Source: Longimicrobium sp.
GTDB lineage: Bacteria; Gemmatimonadota; Gemmatimonadetes; Longimicrobiales; Longimicrobiaceae
Reading direction: 5' to 3'
Assembly: GCA_036377595.1 (NCBI GenBank)
Contig: DASUYB010000108.1
Coordinates: 166,404 to 230,403 of the forward strand
DNA length: 64,000 nt
This document shows positions 16,304 through 25,023 of the stretch, one piece after another. Position 1 is the first letter of the stretch, and each line of letters begins with the position of its first letter. Under the pieces are notes generated by a model. That model made no database searches. It saw only the letters and a list, made by a program, of their open reading frames with translations, and had not been told where the DNA came from. The translations under genes were made by a program, and so were the position numbers.

Positions 16304-18469
16304 ATGACCACCTACCTGGACCGGTACGACGTGGCGGTGATCGGCACCGGCTTCGGCGGCACCATGACGGCGCTGACCGTGGCCGACACCTTCAAGTGCC
16401 GCGGCAAGGGCGAGTCGATCCTGATGCTGGAGCGCGGCACCTGGTGGAGCACGCCGGTCGGCACCGTGCAGGATCCCGAGGTGAAGACGCCGCAGTTCCT
16501 GCGGGACAACGGCCAGCCGGTGCAGTACTGGTCGTCGGTGGACCACTTCCGCGGCGCCGTCGACCTCCTGCTGCGCTGCTTCCGCCGCAAGGGGAACGAG
16601 GACGGGGTGTTCGAGCTGACGCGCTTCGGGACCAACGGCTTCCTGGGCTTCGGGGGAAGGAGCGACGGTGTCTCCATCCTGCGCGCCTGCGGCGTGGGCG
16701 GCGGGTCGCTGGTGTACGCGAACGTCACCATCCGCCCGCCGGAGCTCATCTTCGACGACCCGCGCTGGCCGGCGTGGTCGAAGCCCGAGCGGGACTGGTA
16801 CTTCGAGCTGGCCCGCGACTCCATCGGCCACGGCGTGCTGTGGGCACGGTCCAAGCGGAAGGGCGCCTCGCCCGACGACCTGAAGAAGGTCAACGTCAAC
16901 CCGGGCCTCAGCAACATCGCCACACGCACCATCCTGCTCGATCCGCACTTCGAGATCGTGCAGAACCCCGACGAGCCGGCCCATCCCGTCCGCCGCGTCG
17001 ACGCGCACGGACCCGCGCCCGACCCGCAGCACCAGAACTGGATCGACCGGGCGCGCGTGTTCCAGAACGCGATGGCCGGGATCACCGGCGACTACGGCAC
17101 CGTCGACTCGTCGATCAGCAACATCGAGTCGCACCCGATGCAGCCGGAGCCCGCGCCGGTGAACTTCTGCGAGCGCCAGGGCCGCTGCATCGTGGGGTGC
17201 CTGCCGGGCGCGCGCTTCACCTTGAACAAGCAGCTCATGCGCGCCTCGCTGGGCGGCACGCCCAAGCCCGACGGCACGCCGGTGAAGCCGTTCTACGACC
17301 GGCTTCACGTCCGCGCGCTCGCCGAGGTGGACGTGATCGAGGAGCTGGCCACGGGCGGCTACCGGATCCACTACGTCGTCCGCGACGCCGAGAAGCCCAC
17401 CCGGGTGACGCGCCTGATGGTCGAGGCGAAGCGCGTGGTGGTGGCGGCCGGGTGCGTGGGAACGAACGAGATCATGCTGCGCAGCCGCGACCGCGGCACG
17501 CTGAAGAACCTCAGCCCGCGGCTGGGCTACGGCTTCTCGACGAACGGCGACTACCTCGGGTTCGTCGAGGACACCGAGAAGCACGTGAACCTCACCCGCG
17601 GCCCGATCACCACCTCGTTCGGGCACTTCAACACCCCGCAGTCGGCGATCACCGGCGGCCCCGCGCCGAACCCGGCGCAGTTCCACACCATCGAGGACAA
17701 CGGCATCCCGCGGCCGTTCGCCACGCTGGTGGGGGCCGGCATCCCCCTGCTGCGCTCGCTCGCGAACGGGCGGCGTCCGTGGTACCTGGTGCTGAAGGCT
17801 GCACTCTTCTACGGGGTGAAGTACGTCGCGCGGATGTGGCGCGGGATCTGGACCGATCACACGCGCCGCAGCGAGTTCTTCGAGTCCGAGGACGAGCGGC
17901 TGAGCCGGATGATGTGCGTGGCGGGAATCGGGCGCGACGAGGCCCGGGGCGAGTTCCGGCTGGGCGGGCGGGGCCAGTCCACGCTGCGGGTGCGGCGCGA
18001 CGACGGGAAGCCCTTCCACGAAGACCCGATCTACCGGTCCATGAAGGCGTCGCTGGACCGCTTCGCCGAGGTGCTCACCGGGAAGAAGGGGAGCACCTTC
18101 CTGAGCCCGTTCCTGAACGACGCCGCCGACGCGCTCAAGGCCAAGTCGGTCTCGCTGAGCCACCCGCTGGGCGGATGCCGGATCGCGCAGGGCGCCGCGG
18201 AGGGCGTCGTGGACGAGTACGGCCGCGTGTTCGACACCTCGAAGTCGGGGCCGAACGCCGTCCACGCCGGGCTCTACATCGCCGACGGCGCGATCGTGCC
18301 CACGTCGCTGGGCGTCAATCCATCGCTCACCATCGCGGCGCTGGCTCTCCGCTGCGCGGACCGGATCGTCGAAGAGCTCGACCCCGCCGGTGATCCGTCC
18401 GCATGCCGGCAGGTGGGCCCGATCTTCAGCGTGGTGGGCGAGGAGGTGCCGGTGCTTCCGGGCGCGTGA
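16304..18469 (+). CDS. GMC-family oxidoreductase (cholesterol oxidase-like)
   Basis: A 721-residue flavoprotein. The FAD Rossmann motif is VIGTGFGGTMTAL near residue 14, and GGGSLVYANV near 140 is the family's FAD-contact segment. The C-terminal catalytic block has SHPLGGCR (catalytic His) and NPSLTIAALA (catalytic Asn). Family members oxidise alcohols, including sterols, with O2 or another acceptor. The protein is longer than ordinary choline/glucose enzymes and most resembles cholesterol oxidase-like proteins. No signal peptide is visible. The start MTTYLDRYDVAVIG has GAGAGG upstream. It is a single-gene unit with its own terminator. The substrate is unknown. Confidence 0.85.
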   Translation: MTTYLDRYDVAVIGTGFGGTMTALTVADTFKCRGKGESILMLERGTWWSTPVGTVQDPEVKTPQFLRDNGQPVQYWSSVDHFRGAVDLLLRCFRRKGNEDGVFELTRFGTNGFLGFGGRSDGVSILRACGVGGGSLVYANVTIRPPELIFDDPRWPAWSKPERDWYFELARDSIGHGVLWARSKRKGASPDDLKKVNVNPGLSNIATRTILLDPHFEIVQNPDEPAHPVRRVDAHGPAPDPQHQNWIDRARVFQNAMAGITGDYGTVDSSISNIESHPMQPEPAPVNFCERQGRCIVGCLPGARFTLNKQLMRASLGGTPKPDGTPVKPFYDRLHVRALAEVDVIEELATGGYRIHYVVRDAEKPTRVTRLMVEAKRVVVAAGCVGTNEIMLRSRDRGTLKNLSPRLGYGFSTNGDYLGFVEDTEKHVNLTRGPITTSFGHFNTPQSAITGGPAPNPAQFHTIEDNGIPRPFATLVGAGIPLLRSLANGRRPWYLVLKAALFYGVKYVARMWRGIWTDHTRRSEFFESEDERLSRMMCVAGIGRDEARGEFRLGGRGQSTLRVRRDDGKPFHEDPIYRSMKASLDRFAEVLTGKKGSTFLSPFLNDAADALKAKSVSLSHPLGGCRIAQGAAEGVVDEYGRVFDTSKSGPNAVHAGLYIADGAIVPTSLGVNPSLTIAALALRCADRIVEELDPAGDPSACRQVGPIFSVVGEEVPVLPGA

Positions 18470-18514
18470 ATCCAGCAGCCCTCTCGAGGAGAGCGGCACG
18501 GATCGACACAGGCC

Positions 18515-18544
18515 GGGCCCCGCGGCTTCGATGCCGCGGGGCCC
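18515..18544 (+). terminator. Hairpin after the GMC oxidoreductase
   Basis: A perfect 12-bp stem (GGGCCCCGCGGC) with a TTCGAT loop, 45 bases after the stop. There is no T-run, so terminator strength is uncertain. Confidence 0.6.
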
Positions 18545-18547
18545 TGA

Positions 18548-18666
18548 TATCGAATCTGCGGATTGATTGTGCAATCAGACCAACAGAATGGCTCACACGG
18601 AGGGAACGGAGGAAACGGAGGATGATGAGAAAACCCTCCGTTTCCTCCGTTCCCTCCGTGTGAGAC
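18548..18666 (+). repeat. Interspersed palindromic repeat, family A (full copy)
   Basis: A left arm (CGAATCTGCGGATT, then TTGTGCAATCAGA) is followed by a long imperfect hairpin built from iterated CGGAGG(G)AA units and their complement, ending TCCGTGTGAG. Near-identical full copies lie at 23121-23241 and, inverted, at 41748-41871. Confidence 0.8.
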
Positions 18667-18727
18667 TATTCTCGTCAGATCCAATCGAATGCACGGCCAT
18701 TCGTTCAATCCGGTATGACGGCCGGGC

Positions 18728-19189
18728 TCACCCGACGTGGTCGGCGTGCTTCCGGCCGCGAGCGGCTCGCCACGTCGCGGCCACGAGCCAGACCAGGAAC
18801 GCCAGGTTCAGCACCAGCGCCGGGAGGGCGGCGCCGCGTGCGGTGCGGACCGGCAGGAGGATCAGGCAGTACGCGCTGACGAGCGCCGCGGCGAGCGCGC
18901 TCGCGCGGAGCGCCCACCCCTGGCCGCGTGCGATTCCGTGGCTCGCGACCAGGTGGGTGAGCCCGGAGCCGAGCAGGATGACGCCGTTCGTGACCAGCGC
19001 GGCGAAACGGAAATCGTACGGCTTGCCCTGCCGCACCTTCGCGCCGATCACGGCCAGGAGATGCCCGCCGCCGCCGTAGACCATCAGCAGGCCGAGCACC
19101 AGGGCCGCAACCGCCAGCACTCGCCAGCCGACGCTCTTCCGCGACACGGGGACCGGCTGGACCTGCGGGGTGTCGATCGTTCGTTGCAT
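18728..19189 (-). CDS. Four-helix membrane protein of unknown function
   Basis: 153 residues starting at MQRTIDTPQ, with four predicted helices (about residues 22-40, 60-82, 88-110 and 122-140), each Ala/Leu/Val-rich, and a basic C-terminus. A second ATG upstream at 19213 is possible but adds only eight residues before the natural start. No motif is recognised. It lies alone between two interspersed repeats within the tRNA-Arg-flanked stretch. Confidence 0.65.
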   Translation of the reverse strand: MQRTIDTPQVQPVPVSRKSVGWRVLAVAALVLGLLMVYGGGGHLLAVIGAKVRQGKPYDFRFAALVTNGVILLGSGLTHLVASHGIARGQGWALRASALAAALVSAYCLILLPVRTARGAALPALVLNLAFLVWLVAATWRAARGRKHADHVG

Positions 19190-19249
19190 GGCTCGCCTCG
19201 CTGGTTCAGGCATCCCGCCGGCGCCCGGCTCACCGGCTCATGCCGGCTG

Positions 19250-19508
19250 CCGCAATTGATTGTGCATTCCGATCGGATGTCATTCCGAGCGGCGCCGCTG
19301 CTCCGAATCTTCAATCGCGCTGATGCCGGGCGGCGTCCGAGGAATCTGTGGCATGCGTCCGAGCGACAGGCGGCCTGTGGCTCGGGAGCCGGCTACAGAT
19401 TCCTCAGGCGCCACGGCTCCGGCATGGAAGACAGGGCGGCGCAGCGCCTTCGGAATGACATGCCTATGCCGATTCCTTCCTCCAATGCACAGTTGATCCG
19501 GCAATTCG
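19250..19508 (-). repeat. Interspersed repeat, family B (complete copy)
   Basis: Reverse-orientation copy of a roughly 250-bp element. It is recognisable by TGTCATTCCGAAGGCGCTGC, GAGGAATCTGTGGCCGGCTC and CGAGCCACAG in the opposite strand, with internal inverted GAGGAATCTGT/ACAGATTCCTC blocks. Other copies: 41596-41740 (partial), 51571-51809 and 56842-57002. Confidence 0.75.
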
Positions 19509-19511
19509 GTA

Positions 19512-21701
19512 TCAGTAGCGGAGCGTGTAAGCGACCTTGAGAAGGAGCTGGGCGGACTGGCGCTCCCACCGCCGGATGCCGGTGTCCGGCTCCTCGACGT
19601 CGCGCAGGTTGTGGTTGTAGACGACGAAGAGGTCCCCGAGCGGGCTGAAGCTCCAGCGCAGCCGGGTGTTGGCGCCCAGCGAGCGGCTCTCGGAATCGTA
19701 CTGTACGAAGCCGTTCACCTGCAGGTCCGGACTGACGTTCAGCCGCAGGCGCGTTCCCACCAGGTCGGCGGTGAAGCGGCCGCCCGGTAGCCGGCCGATG
19801 TTCCGCTCCCCCTCCAGCTCCACGGTGACCAGCGGCGACGGGTGCCACGCCGCCTCCAGCTCGAGCTGGTGCAGCCGGCCGCCGTAGAATCCCCCGAACC
19901 ACCAGGTCGCCTGCCCGGAGAGCCGCCGCTTGGCCGCCGTGCCCGCCTCCAGCCGGTAGCGCGTCCAGCGGTACGTGCCGGCGGGGACCACCACGCCGTC
20001 CGCCACCTCGAACGGCTCGTCCAGCCGCTCGCCCACGGGCACCCAGTTGGCTTCGAAGCGGTCGCCGCTCTCCAGCCGCCAGTTCACCGGCGCCGTGAAC
20101 ACCTCGTAGCTCTGCCAGCGTCCGGACAGGTCCGTCACGTAGAGCGTCTCGAGCTCGTAGAACATCTGCCGCACCCACCCCCAGTCGGGGCGCGGGCTGT
20201 ACTCCAGGCTGAACGAGGCGATGTTCACGCCGGGCCGGGGGACGAAGCCCAGCGAGGGCTGGAAGCCGTCGCCGACGCGCTTGAAGGTGAGCGCCACGTC
20301 CCACAGGTCGTTCGGGTAGTCGACCTTGATCCCCGCCGCGGTTCGGTCACCCGCGAGCCCCTCGCGGCCCATCGCCAATCCCCAGATCCCCACCAGAAAG
20401 TTCTTGTCGCCGCGGAAGCGCGAGGTCTGGTAGGTGAAGTCGCCGCCCGCCAGCCAGCTGCCGGCGCGCCCCTGCGGGTCGCCGAAGGTGGCGATCACGC
20501 CGGCCGACGACTCGCGCAGCAGGTTCTGCCGCACGCGCACCACGCCCATGGTGGCGTCCGGCACCAGCGTTCCGCGCGTCGAGTCCGGCAGCAGCCCGCG
20601 CACCGCGCCGGTGCGGACCGCCAGCGCGCCCAGGCTGGTGCCTCCCTCGCGGCCGTTCAGCTTGACGCCCGCGCGGAGCGGCACCTCGCGCCCTTCGAAC
20701 AGCCCGATGCGGCGGCTGAAGAAGGGGATCACGTCCGTGCCCATCCCCAGCCCGAACTCGAAGACGTCGGCGCCCTCCAGGAAGAAGGTGCGCTTCTCGG
20801 GGAAGAAGAGGGGGAAGCGCGTCAGGTTGGTGCGCCGGGTGTCGACCTCCGTCTCCGCGAAGTCGGTGTTGACGGTGAGCGAGGCGAGGAGATTGGTGCC
20901 CAGCCGCTGGGTCGCGTCCAGGCTCGGCTCCGCGCGGCTCCGCAGCCGCGCGCCGGGACCGGCCTCGCCCGCGCCGGCGGTGAGCGAAGGGCGGACGCCG
21001 AGGCCGAGCCCCAGCGAGAACGTCGGCAGCCCGGTCAGCAGCCCCGCGCGGCTGGTCTGCGTCACCTCGTAGTCGCGCGCGGGGCTGGCCCAGCGGTCGG
21101 TCTCCTGCAGCGCCTGGACGCGCCGCTGCACGTTGAAGCCCCAGGCGTCGAGTCCCCGGCCGAAGATGAGGGTCTTCACGGGGATGCGGATCTCGGCCGA
21201 CCATCCGGACGAGGTGCGCGCGGTGGCCGCCTCCCACACGCCGTCCCAGTCGGCGTTCTCGTCCTCGCCGCCGCCGGAGACCAGCGCGTCGTAGCGCGCC
21301 CCGTCGGGATTCACGGCGAAGACGTACCCCGACCGACCGTCGAGAAAGGTGTCCAGCACCAGCCGGACGTGGTCCTCGCTGGAGAAGGACGCGTCGCGCT
21401 GCCGGGCGAAGCTCACCAGGCCGGCCGGGTCGGCGTACCGCGCGTTGATTCCGAAAACGAGGGCGTCGGCGTCCGCCAGCACGCGGACCACGGTGCGCCC
21501 GGCGGGAACACCGCCCTCGCGCGGCTCGAGCTCGGTGAGGGCGGGGATGGAGTCGGCTTCACGCCACGCGGTCTCGTCCAGCCTCCCGTCGAGCGCGAGC
21601 CCGGCGGGGAGCGCGCCGGCGCGGAGCGAGGGACGGGCCGGCGCGGCGGTCTGCGCGGCCAGGGTGGTGGAGATGAGGAGCCCGGCGGCGGCCAGGCGCA
21701 T
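19512..21701 (-). CDS. DUF5916 outer-membrane protein with CBM9-like N-domain
   Basis: 729 residues. After a Sec signal ending near AAQTA, residues about 30-210 form a carbohydrate-binding family 9-like domain (LDGRLDETAWREAD, then FLDGRSGYVFAVNPDGARYDAL and the EIRIPVKTLIFG strand). The remainder is the DUF5916 beta-barrel-like region with FPLFFPEKRTFFLEGADVFEFG and PFFSRRIGLFEG, ending in a Tyr-terminated strand (VAYTLRY) as in outer-membrane barrels. Such proteins are abundant in Gemmatimonadota and Bacteroidota and are probably outer-membrane transporters or receptors of unknown ligand. The start MRLAAAGLL gives a clean signal peptide. Confidence 0.85.
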   Translation of the reverse strand: MRLAAAGLLISTTLAAQTAAPARPSLRAGALPAGLALDGRLDETAWREADSIPALTELEPREGGVPAGRTVVRVLADADALVFGINARYADPAGLVSFARQRDASFSSEDHVRLVLDTFLDGRSGYVFAVNPDGARYDALVSGGGEDENADWDGVWEAATARTSSGWSAEIRIPVKTLIFGRGLDAWGFNVQRRVQALQETDRWASPARDYEVTQTSRAGLLTGLPTFSLGLGLGVRPSLTAGAGEAGPGARLRSRAEPSLDATQRLGTNLLASLTVNTDFAETEVDTRRTNLTRFPLFFPEKRTFFLEGADVFEFGLGMGTDVIPFFSRRIGLFEGREVPLRAGVKLNGREGGTSLGALAVRTGAVRGLLPDSTRGTLVPDATMGVVRVRQNLLRESSAGVIATFGDPQGRAGSWLAGGDFTYQTSRFRGDKNFLVGIWGLAMGREGLAGDRTAAGIKVDYPNDLWDVALTFKRVGDGFQPSLGFVPRPGVNIASFSLEYSPRPDWGWVRQMFYELETLYVTDLSGRWQSYEVFTAPVNWRLESGDRFEANWVPVGERLDEPFEVADGVVVPAGTYRWTRYRLEAGTAAKRRLSGQATWWFGGFYGGRLHQLELEAAWHPSPLVTVELEGERNIGRLPGGRFTADLVGTRLRLNVSPDLQVNGFVQYDSESRSLGANTRLRWSFSPLGDLFVVYNHNLRDVEEPDTGIRRWERQSAQLLLKVAYTLRY

Positions 21702-21855
21702 GGAGACGAAGCGAGGAACCACGGGATCCTCTTCCGGCACGCGGTGAGCCGGGAGCGCATGCCTGCCGCGCCCGGGCCGACCTGGGGTGATCGCGGGCGC
21801 CGACCGTCGGCCAGCCGGGTTCGCGATCCAGATAGTCTCCCGCGGCGCGAAAACC

Positions 21856-22431
21856 TTACGCGCGCAGCTCGGCGCGCAGCGCTTCGAGCCGGGACACCTC
21901 CCCACGCAGGCGCCGGTGCAGGCGGAAGGTCCAGGCGAGGAGCGCGGCCAGCAGCAGCGCGGGAAGCCACCACGCCGCGATGAACACGGGCGCGGTGAGC
22001 GCCTCGCGGTGGATGCGGAAGCCGTCGATCCACCAGGGCACCAGGAAGGCGAGCTCCAGCGCCACCACGACCCAGGCGAAGTGGATGGCCCGGAGTTGTC
22101 GGACGCGGCCGCGCAGCGACAGTTCCACGAAGGCGGCGGTGGCCTCTCCGCCCGACGGCCTGTTCCGGCGCTGCACCAGCCGGATCGCCAGCGCCAGCAC
22201 GATCAGGCTGGCCACCGCCACGGCGCGCACGATGTCCTCGCGTTCCGGGGTGTGCAGCAGCGCGGCGGCCAGTCCTGCGACCGCCAGGGCGGCCAGGGCG
22301 ATCTCGGCCGCCGCGGCGCGGCGTACGCGACGAGTTTCGGACGCGACGAGCTCCCGCGCGTCGGGAAGCGGCCCGGCATCCGCCTGCCAGTCGCTCCGCC
22401 AGCTCTCCCAATCGCTCTCGGGCTGCGTCAT
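21856..22431 (-). CDS. Membrane protein paired with ECF sigma factor
   Basis: 191 residues: a soluble acidic N-terminus (about 45 residues, WESWRSDWQAD), two helices around 43-78, a further pair near 115-165, and an Arg-rich C-terminal helix. The ATG overlaps the sigma-factor stop by four bases. Position and topology suggest an anti-sigma factor or sigma regulator, although the classical zinc-binding HxxxCxxC anti-sigma motif is absent. That assignment rests on context only. Confidence 0.7.
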   Translation of the reverse strand: MTQPESDWESWRSDWQADAGPLPDARELVASETRRVRRAAAAEIALAALAVAGLAAALLHTPEREDIVRAVAVASLIVLALAIRLVQRRNRPSGGEATAAFVELSLRGRVRQLRAIHFAWVVVALELAFLVPWWIDGFRIHREALTAPVFIAAWWLPALLLAALLAWTFRLHRRLRGEVSRLEALRAELRA

Positions 22432-22934
22432 CCCCCGGCCTCCAGCAGCTCCCGCAGCGCGGCTCTCCCGCGGGAGAGCCGCACCGCGACGTTGTTCTCC
22501 GTCGTCCCCACCACCTCGGCGATCTCCGCGTGAGAGAGCCCCTCCAGCGACAGCGTCACCGCCTGGCGCTGCGGCTCGGGGAGGCGGCGCACCGCGTCCA
22601 GCAGACGCTCGTGGCGGCGCGATCTCGCCAGCTCCGCGTCGGGTCCGGGGCGCGGGTCCGCGAGCGTGGGCGGCAGCTCGGCGGAGGGATTCCGCCGCTG
22701 CCGCGCGCGGAAGGTGAGGCCGCGGTTGTGGCCGACCCGGTACACGAACGTGCGCAGGGAGCACTCCCCGCGAAAGCGGGGGAGCGCCCGCCAGAGCGCC
22801 ACCCAGATCTCCTGCAGCAGGTCGTCCCGGTCCGCCGGCTCGGCCGCGTAGACCGCGGCGAGGCGCGCGAGGGCCGCGCCGTGCTCCCGCACGACCTCGT
22901 CGAACCGCCGGGCCGGGCCCGCGACGTCTTGCAT
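22428..22934 (-). CDS. ECF-type RNA polymerase sigma factor
   Basis: 168 residues with both ECF regions. Region 2 carries DRDDLLQEIWVALWRALPRF and TFVYRVGHN near residues 35-70. Region 4 carries LPEPQRQAVTLSLEGLSHAE, then EVVGTTENNVAVRLSRGRAAL as the helix-turn-helix. The length is typical. It is translationally coupled to a membrane protein that probably controls its activity. Regulation: the upstream 140 bases contain a degenerate relative of the 15-bp CTTG/TTGC motif at 23018-23032. Confidence 0.92.
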   Translation of the reverse strand: MQDVAGPARRFDEVVREHGAALARLAAVYAAEPADRDDLLQEIWVALWRALPRFRGECSLRTFVYRVGHNRGLTFRARQRRNPSAELPPTLADPRPGPDAELARSRRHERLLDAVRRLPEPQRQAVTLSLEGLSHAEIAEVVGTTENNVAVRLSRGRAALRELLEAGG

Positions 22935-23073
22935 GCGCGGAAACAGGACGAGAGCTCCGGGGCCGGACGGCCCGCGACACGCCGTTCACAAGGGAAAGCT
23001 TCCCCACCCGCAGCGGCTGGCGCAAGCTTTTCGCGGATCGCCGCGGTGATGCCTTCCGCATCCAGGGGAGGGG

Positions 23074-23126
23074 TGACTACGGATCAGAAGCTCGGGCGTT
23101 CGAATCTCTCCGGGCGCGCCTCATAC
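23074..23126 (+). other. Duplicated 3' half of tRNA-Arg (att-like)
   Basis: Fifty-three bases match 11004-11056 with two mismatches: from the anticodon arm of tRNA-Arg(ACG) through its 3' end and six bases beyond. The 5' half is missing, so it cannot encode a tRNA. This is the usual form of a tRNA attachment-site copy left by an integrated element. The intervening 11,057-23,073 would be the element, but no integrase is seen in it. A family A repeat follows directly. Confidence 0.7.
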
Positions 23127-23241
23127 CGAATCTGCGGATTCATTGTGCAATCAGACCAACAGAATGACTCACACGGAGGAAACGGAGGAACGGAGGATGA
23201 TGAGTAAATCCTCCGTTTCCTCCGTTCCCTCCGTGTGAGTC
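23121..23241 (+). repeat. Interspersed palindromic repeat, family A (full copy)
   Basis: Same arms and CGGAGGAAA-type hairpin as at 18548-18666, differing by a few substitutions and one lost repeat unit. It starts at the junction with the tRNA-Arg fragment. Confidence 0.8.
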
Positions 23242-23285
23242 ATTCTCATGACCGAATCTCCCGTCCCGCAGGAGGAACGAGAGAA

Positions 23286-23314
23286 GGGGCCGCCGGCGCG
23301 ATGCCGGCGGCCCC
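23286..23314 (-). terminator. Hairpin after the RGG-protein operon
   Basis: A perfect 12-bp stem GGGGCCGCCGGC with a five-base loop, about 40 bases beyond the minus-strand stop codon. It probably ends the DUF2092/RGG transcript. Confidence 0.65.
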
Positions 23315-23350
23315 GTCCTGGTTTCGAGCGCCCCCGAGGGCTCGCGCGGG

Positions 23351-24085
23351 CTACTGCGGGGGCGCCACTACGATGTAGGTGGTATCGGTCCCGTAGAACT
23401 GCGGCTGGTACCAGTCGCTCCCGCACTGCCAGTACGAGACCCCGTTGACGATGGTCTCGACGCACGACCCCGGAAGCGTGGTGTAGACATCGCCGTAGCT
23501 GGCCGCCCCGTAGCCGATGGCCGCCGCGGCGCCCAGCGCCGCCGTCGCCGCGAGAGGATGGTCGCAGCAGCCGTAGTCGTTGTCCCACCAGCCGCCGTCG
23601 TCGATGTCGATGTCACGGTCGATGTTGATGTCGCCCGTGTTGAAGTCTCCCCTGTTGAAGTCTCCCCTGTTGATGTCGCCGCGGTCGGGGCGGTCGGGCC
23701 GCTCGGGACGCTGCGGACGCTCGGGGCGTGCCGGACGCTCGGGGCGGGCCGGGCGCTCGGGCCGGCTGGGCCTCTGGTTGCCGAAGGCGCCGCTGCCGAA
23801 CGACGGGCGGGACGATCCCCGGTCGAAGCTGGGGCGCGAGGGACGCGCGCTTACCGAGCTGCGCGCCGTGCTCCGCGCGAACCCCCCGCCGCCGCTGCGG
23901 AACCCGCCCCCGCCACCGCCCCGGAATCCCCCGCCGCCACGGCCTCCGCCGCCGCCGCCGCGGAACCCACCACCGCCACGCCCGCCGCCGCCGCCGCGCC
24001 GCTGCGCCGCGAGGTCCGACACCTCGAGGTGGACGAGCAGGAGGGTGGCGAAGACCACCACCAGCCACCGCGCGAGCTTCATCAT
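23351..24085 (-). CDS. Secreted Gly/Arg-rich (RGG) repeat protein
   Basis: 244 residues. A signal peptide (hydrophobic LVVVFATLLLVHLEV) is followed by about 45 residues of RGGGGG/FRGGGG repeats, a Ser/Arg/Pro stretch, then RPERPARPERP repeats and a DRGDINRGDFN tract. The C-terminal ~90 residues are more ordinary, with YGCCDHP, an Ala-rich helix and two Cys around SYWQCGSDWYQPQF. Overall it resembles secreted disordered proteins with a small conserved tail. Two adjacent ATGs follow GGAGGGAGAG. It is 11 bases behind the DUF2092 gene and surely co-transcribed with it. Possible roles are matrix, adhesion or polyanion binding. Confidence 0.75.
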   Translation of the reverse strand: MMKLARWLVVVFATLLLVHLEVSDLAAQRRGGGGGRGGGGFRGGGGGGRGGGGFRGGGGGGFRSGGGGFARSTARSSVSARPSRPSFDRGSSRPSFGSGAFGNQRPSRPERPARPERPARPERPQRPERPDRPDRGDINRGDFNRGDFNTGDINIDRDIDIDDGGWWDNDYGCCDHPLAATAALGAAAAIGYGAASYGDVYTTLPGSCVETIVNGVSYWQCGSDWYQPQFYGTDTTYIVVAPPQ

Positions 24086-24096
24086 CTCTCCCTCCT

Positions 24097-24867
24097 TCAC
24101 TGCTGTCCCAGTGCGTACGCCGGACGCATCTGGCTGAACGGGATGGCGCGGGCGTCCGGCGGCGCCACGAAGGTGAACGAGTCCCTGCCGTACGACGGCG
24201 CCAGGTTCCAGGTGTAGGTGGCCGTGTACTGGGGCCGCGCGGGGTCGTTGAGCGTGTTCAGCACCAGCTTGCGCGGGAGCGGGTGCTCGCCCTTCTGGAT
24301 CCACACCTCCCAGTCCAGGCCGTTCTGGCGGAAGGCGTAGTGCTCGCAGGTCACGCCGCCCACGGCGCTGGGCCCGATGTCGCGCGCGCCGCGGATCTCG
24401 GACAGCGGCGCGTTGGGCGTGCCCCAGCGGAACAGGTCCACCAGCGGCAGCTCGATGTTGAACCGGTCCTCGAGGGTATCGGCCAGCTGGATGATGCTGG
24501 GGGGGGCCGGGGCGCTGGCGTAGTAGCGCAGCTTGGGCGCCCACACGGTGAAGGTCGTCCCGTCGTACAGCAGGAGCCGCTGCTGCCGGTCGCCGTCGAT
24601 GGCCACGCGCAGGCGGTTGGGGCGCACCGCCACCAGGTCGGCGGTGCCCGAGGTCTGCACCTTCTGGCCGTCGGGAAGGACGTCCTCCTTGGTGATGGTG
24701 GCGTTCACCTGCATCTCGGTCAGCTGGGCCAGGTACTGGCCCATCCGCCCGAGCGCGTTGGTCGCGGCCGTGTCCATCACCGCCTGCTGGCCGGCTGCCC
24801 GGCCCCCGCCGAGCACCGTGCCGGCCAGCGCCAGCGCGATGGCAGCTCTGGTCCGGTGTTTCATCAT
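24097..24867 (-). CDS. DUF2092 periplasmic protein
   Basis: 256 residues with a Sec signal (IALALAGTVLGGGRAAGQQ). The mature part matches the DUF2092 pattern: MGQYLAQLTEMQVNATITKE, RPNRLRVAIDGDRQQR, LYDGTTFTVWAP and the GVTCEHYAF strand. That is a LolA/LolB-like fold proposed to bind hydrophobic ligands in the periplasm. The function is not established. It is the first gene of a two-gene unit with the RGG protein. A near-match of the 15-bp motif lies 91 bases upstream of the start. Confidence 0.82.
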   Translation of the reverse strand: MMKHRTRAAIALALAGTVLGGGRAAGQQAVMDTAATNALGRMGQYLAQLTEMQVNATITKEDVLPDGQKVQTSGTADLVAVRPNRLRVAIDGDRQQRLLLYDGTTFTVWAPKLRYYASAPAPPSIIQLADTLEDRFNIELPLVDLFRWGTPNAPLSEIRGARDIGPSAVGGVTCEHYAFRQNGLDWEVWIQKGEHPLPRKLVLNTLNDPARPQYTATYTWNLAPSYGRDSFTFVAPPDARAIPFSQMRPAYALGQQ

Positions 24868-24957
24868 CGTCTTCCTCCTCCCGGGGTTGAACCGCGCCGT
24901 CGGGCCACCCGGCCGGGCGTCGGCTGCATCTCAAGCTAAGGCAGCCATTTACAGGTG

Positions 24958-24972
24958 ATAGGAGGCTCTTGC
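24958..24972 (-). promoter_or_regulatory. 15-bp motif upstream of the DUF2092 gene
   Basis: The plus strand reads ATAGGAGGCTCTTGC, 8 of the 10 fixed positions of CTTG-N-A-N-G-N3-TTGC. It lies 91 bases before the minus-strand start. Downstream in the gene's direction, TTAGCT follows 18 bases later. Confidence 0.5.
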
Positions 24973-25023
24973 CCCCGCCCGTCCGTCCCGGGTCTCCGGC
25001 CAGCGGACGAGGGGCTGGGGAGA

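Noticed and set aside
11049..23073. Prophage in the tRNA-Arg-flanked segment
   Set aside because: No capsid, terminase, tail, lysis or integrase genes; the content is metabolic and regulatory.
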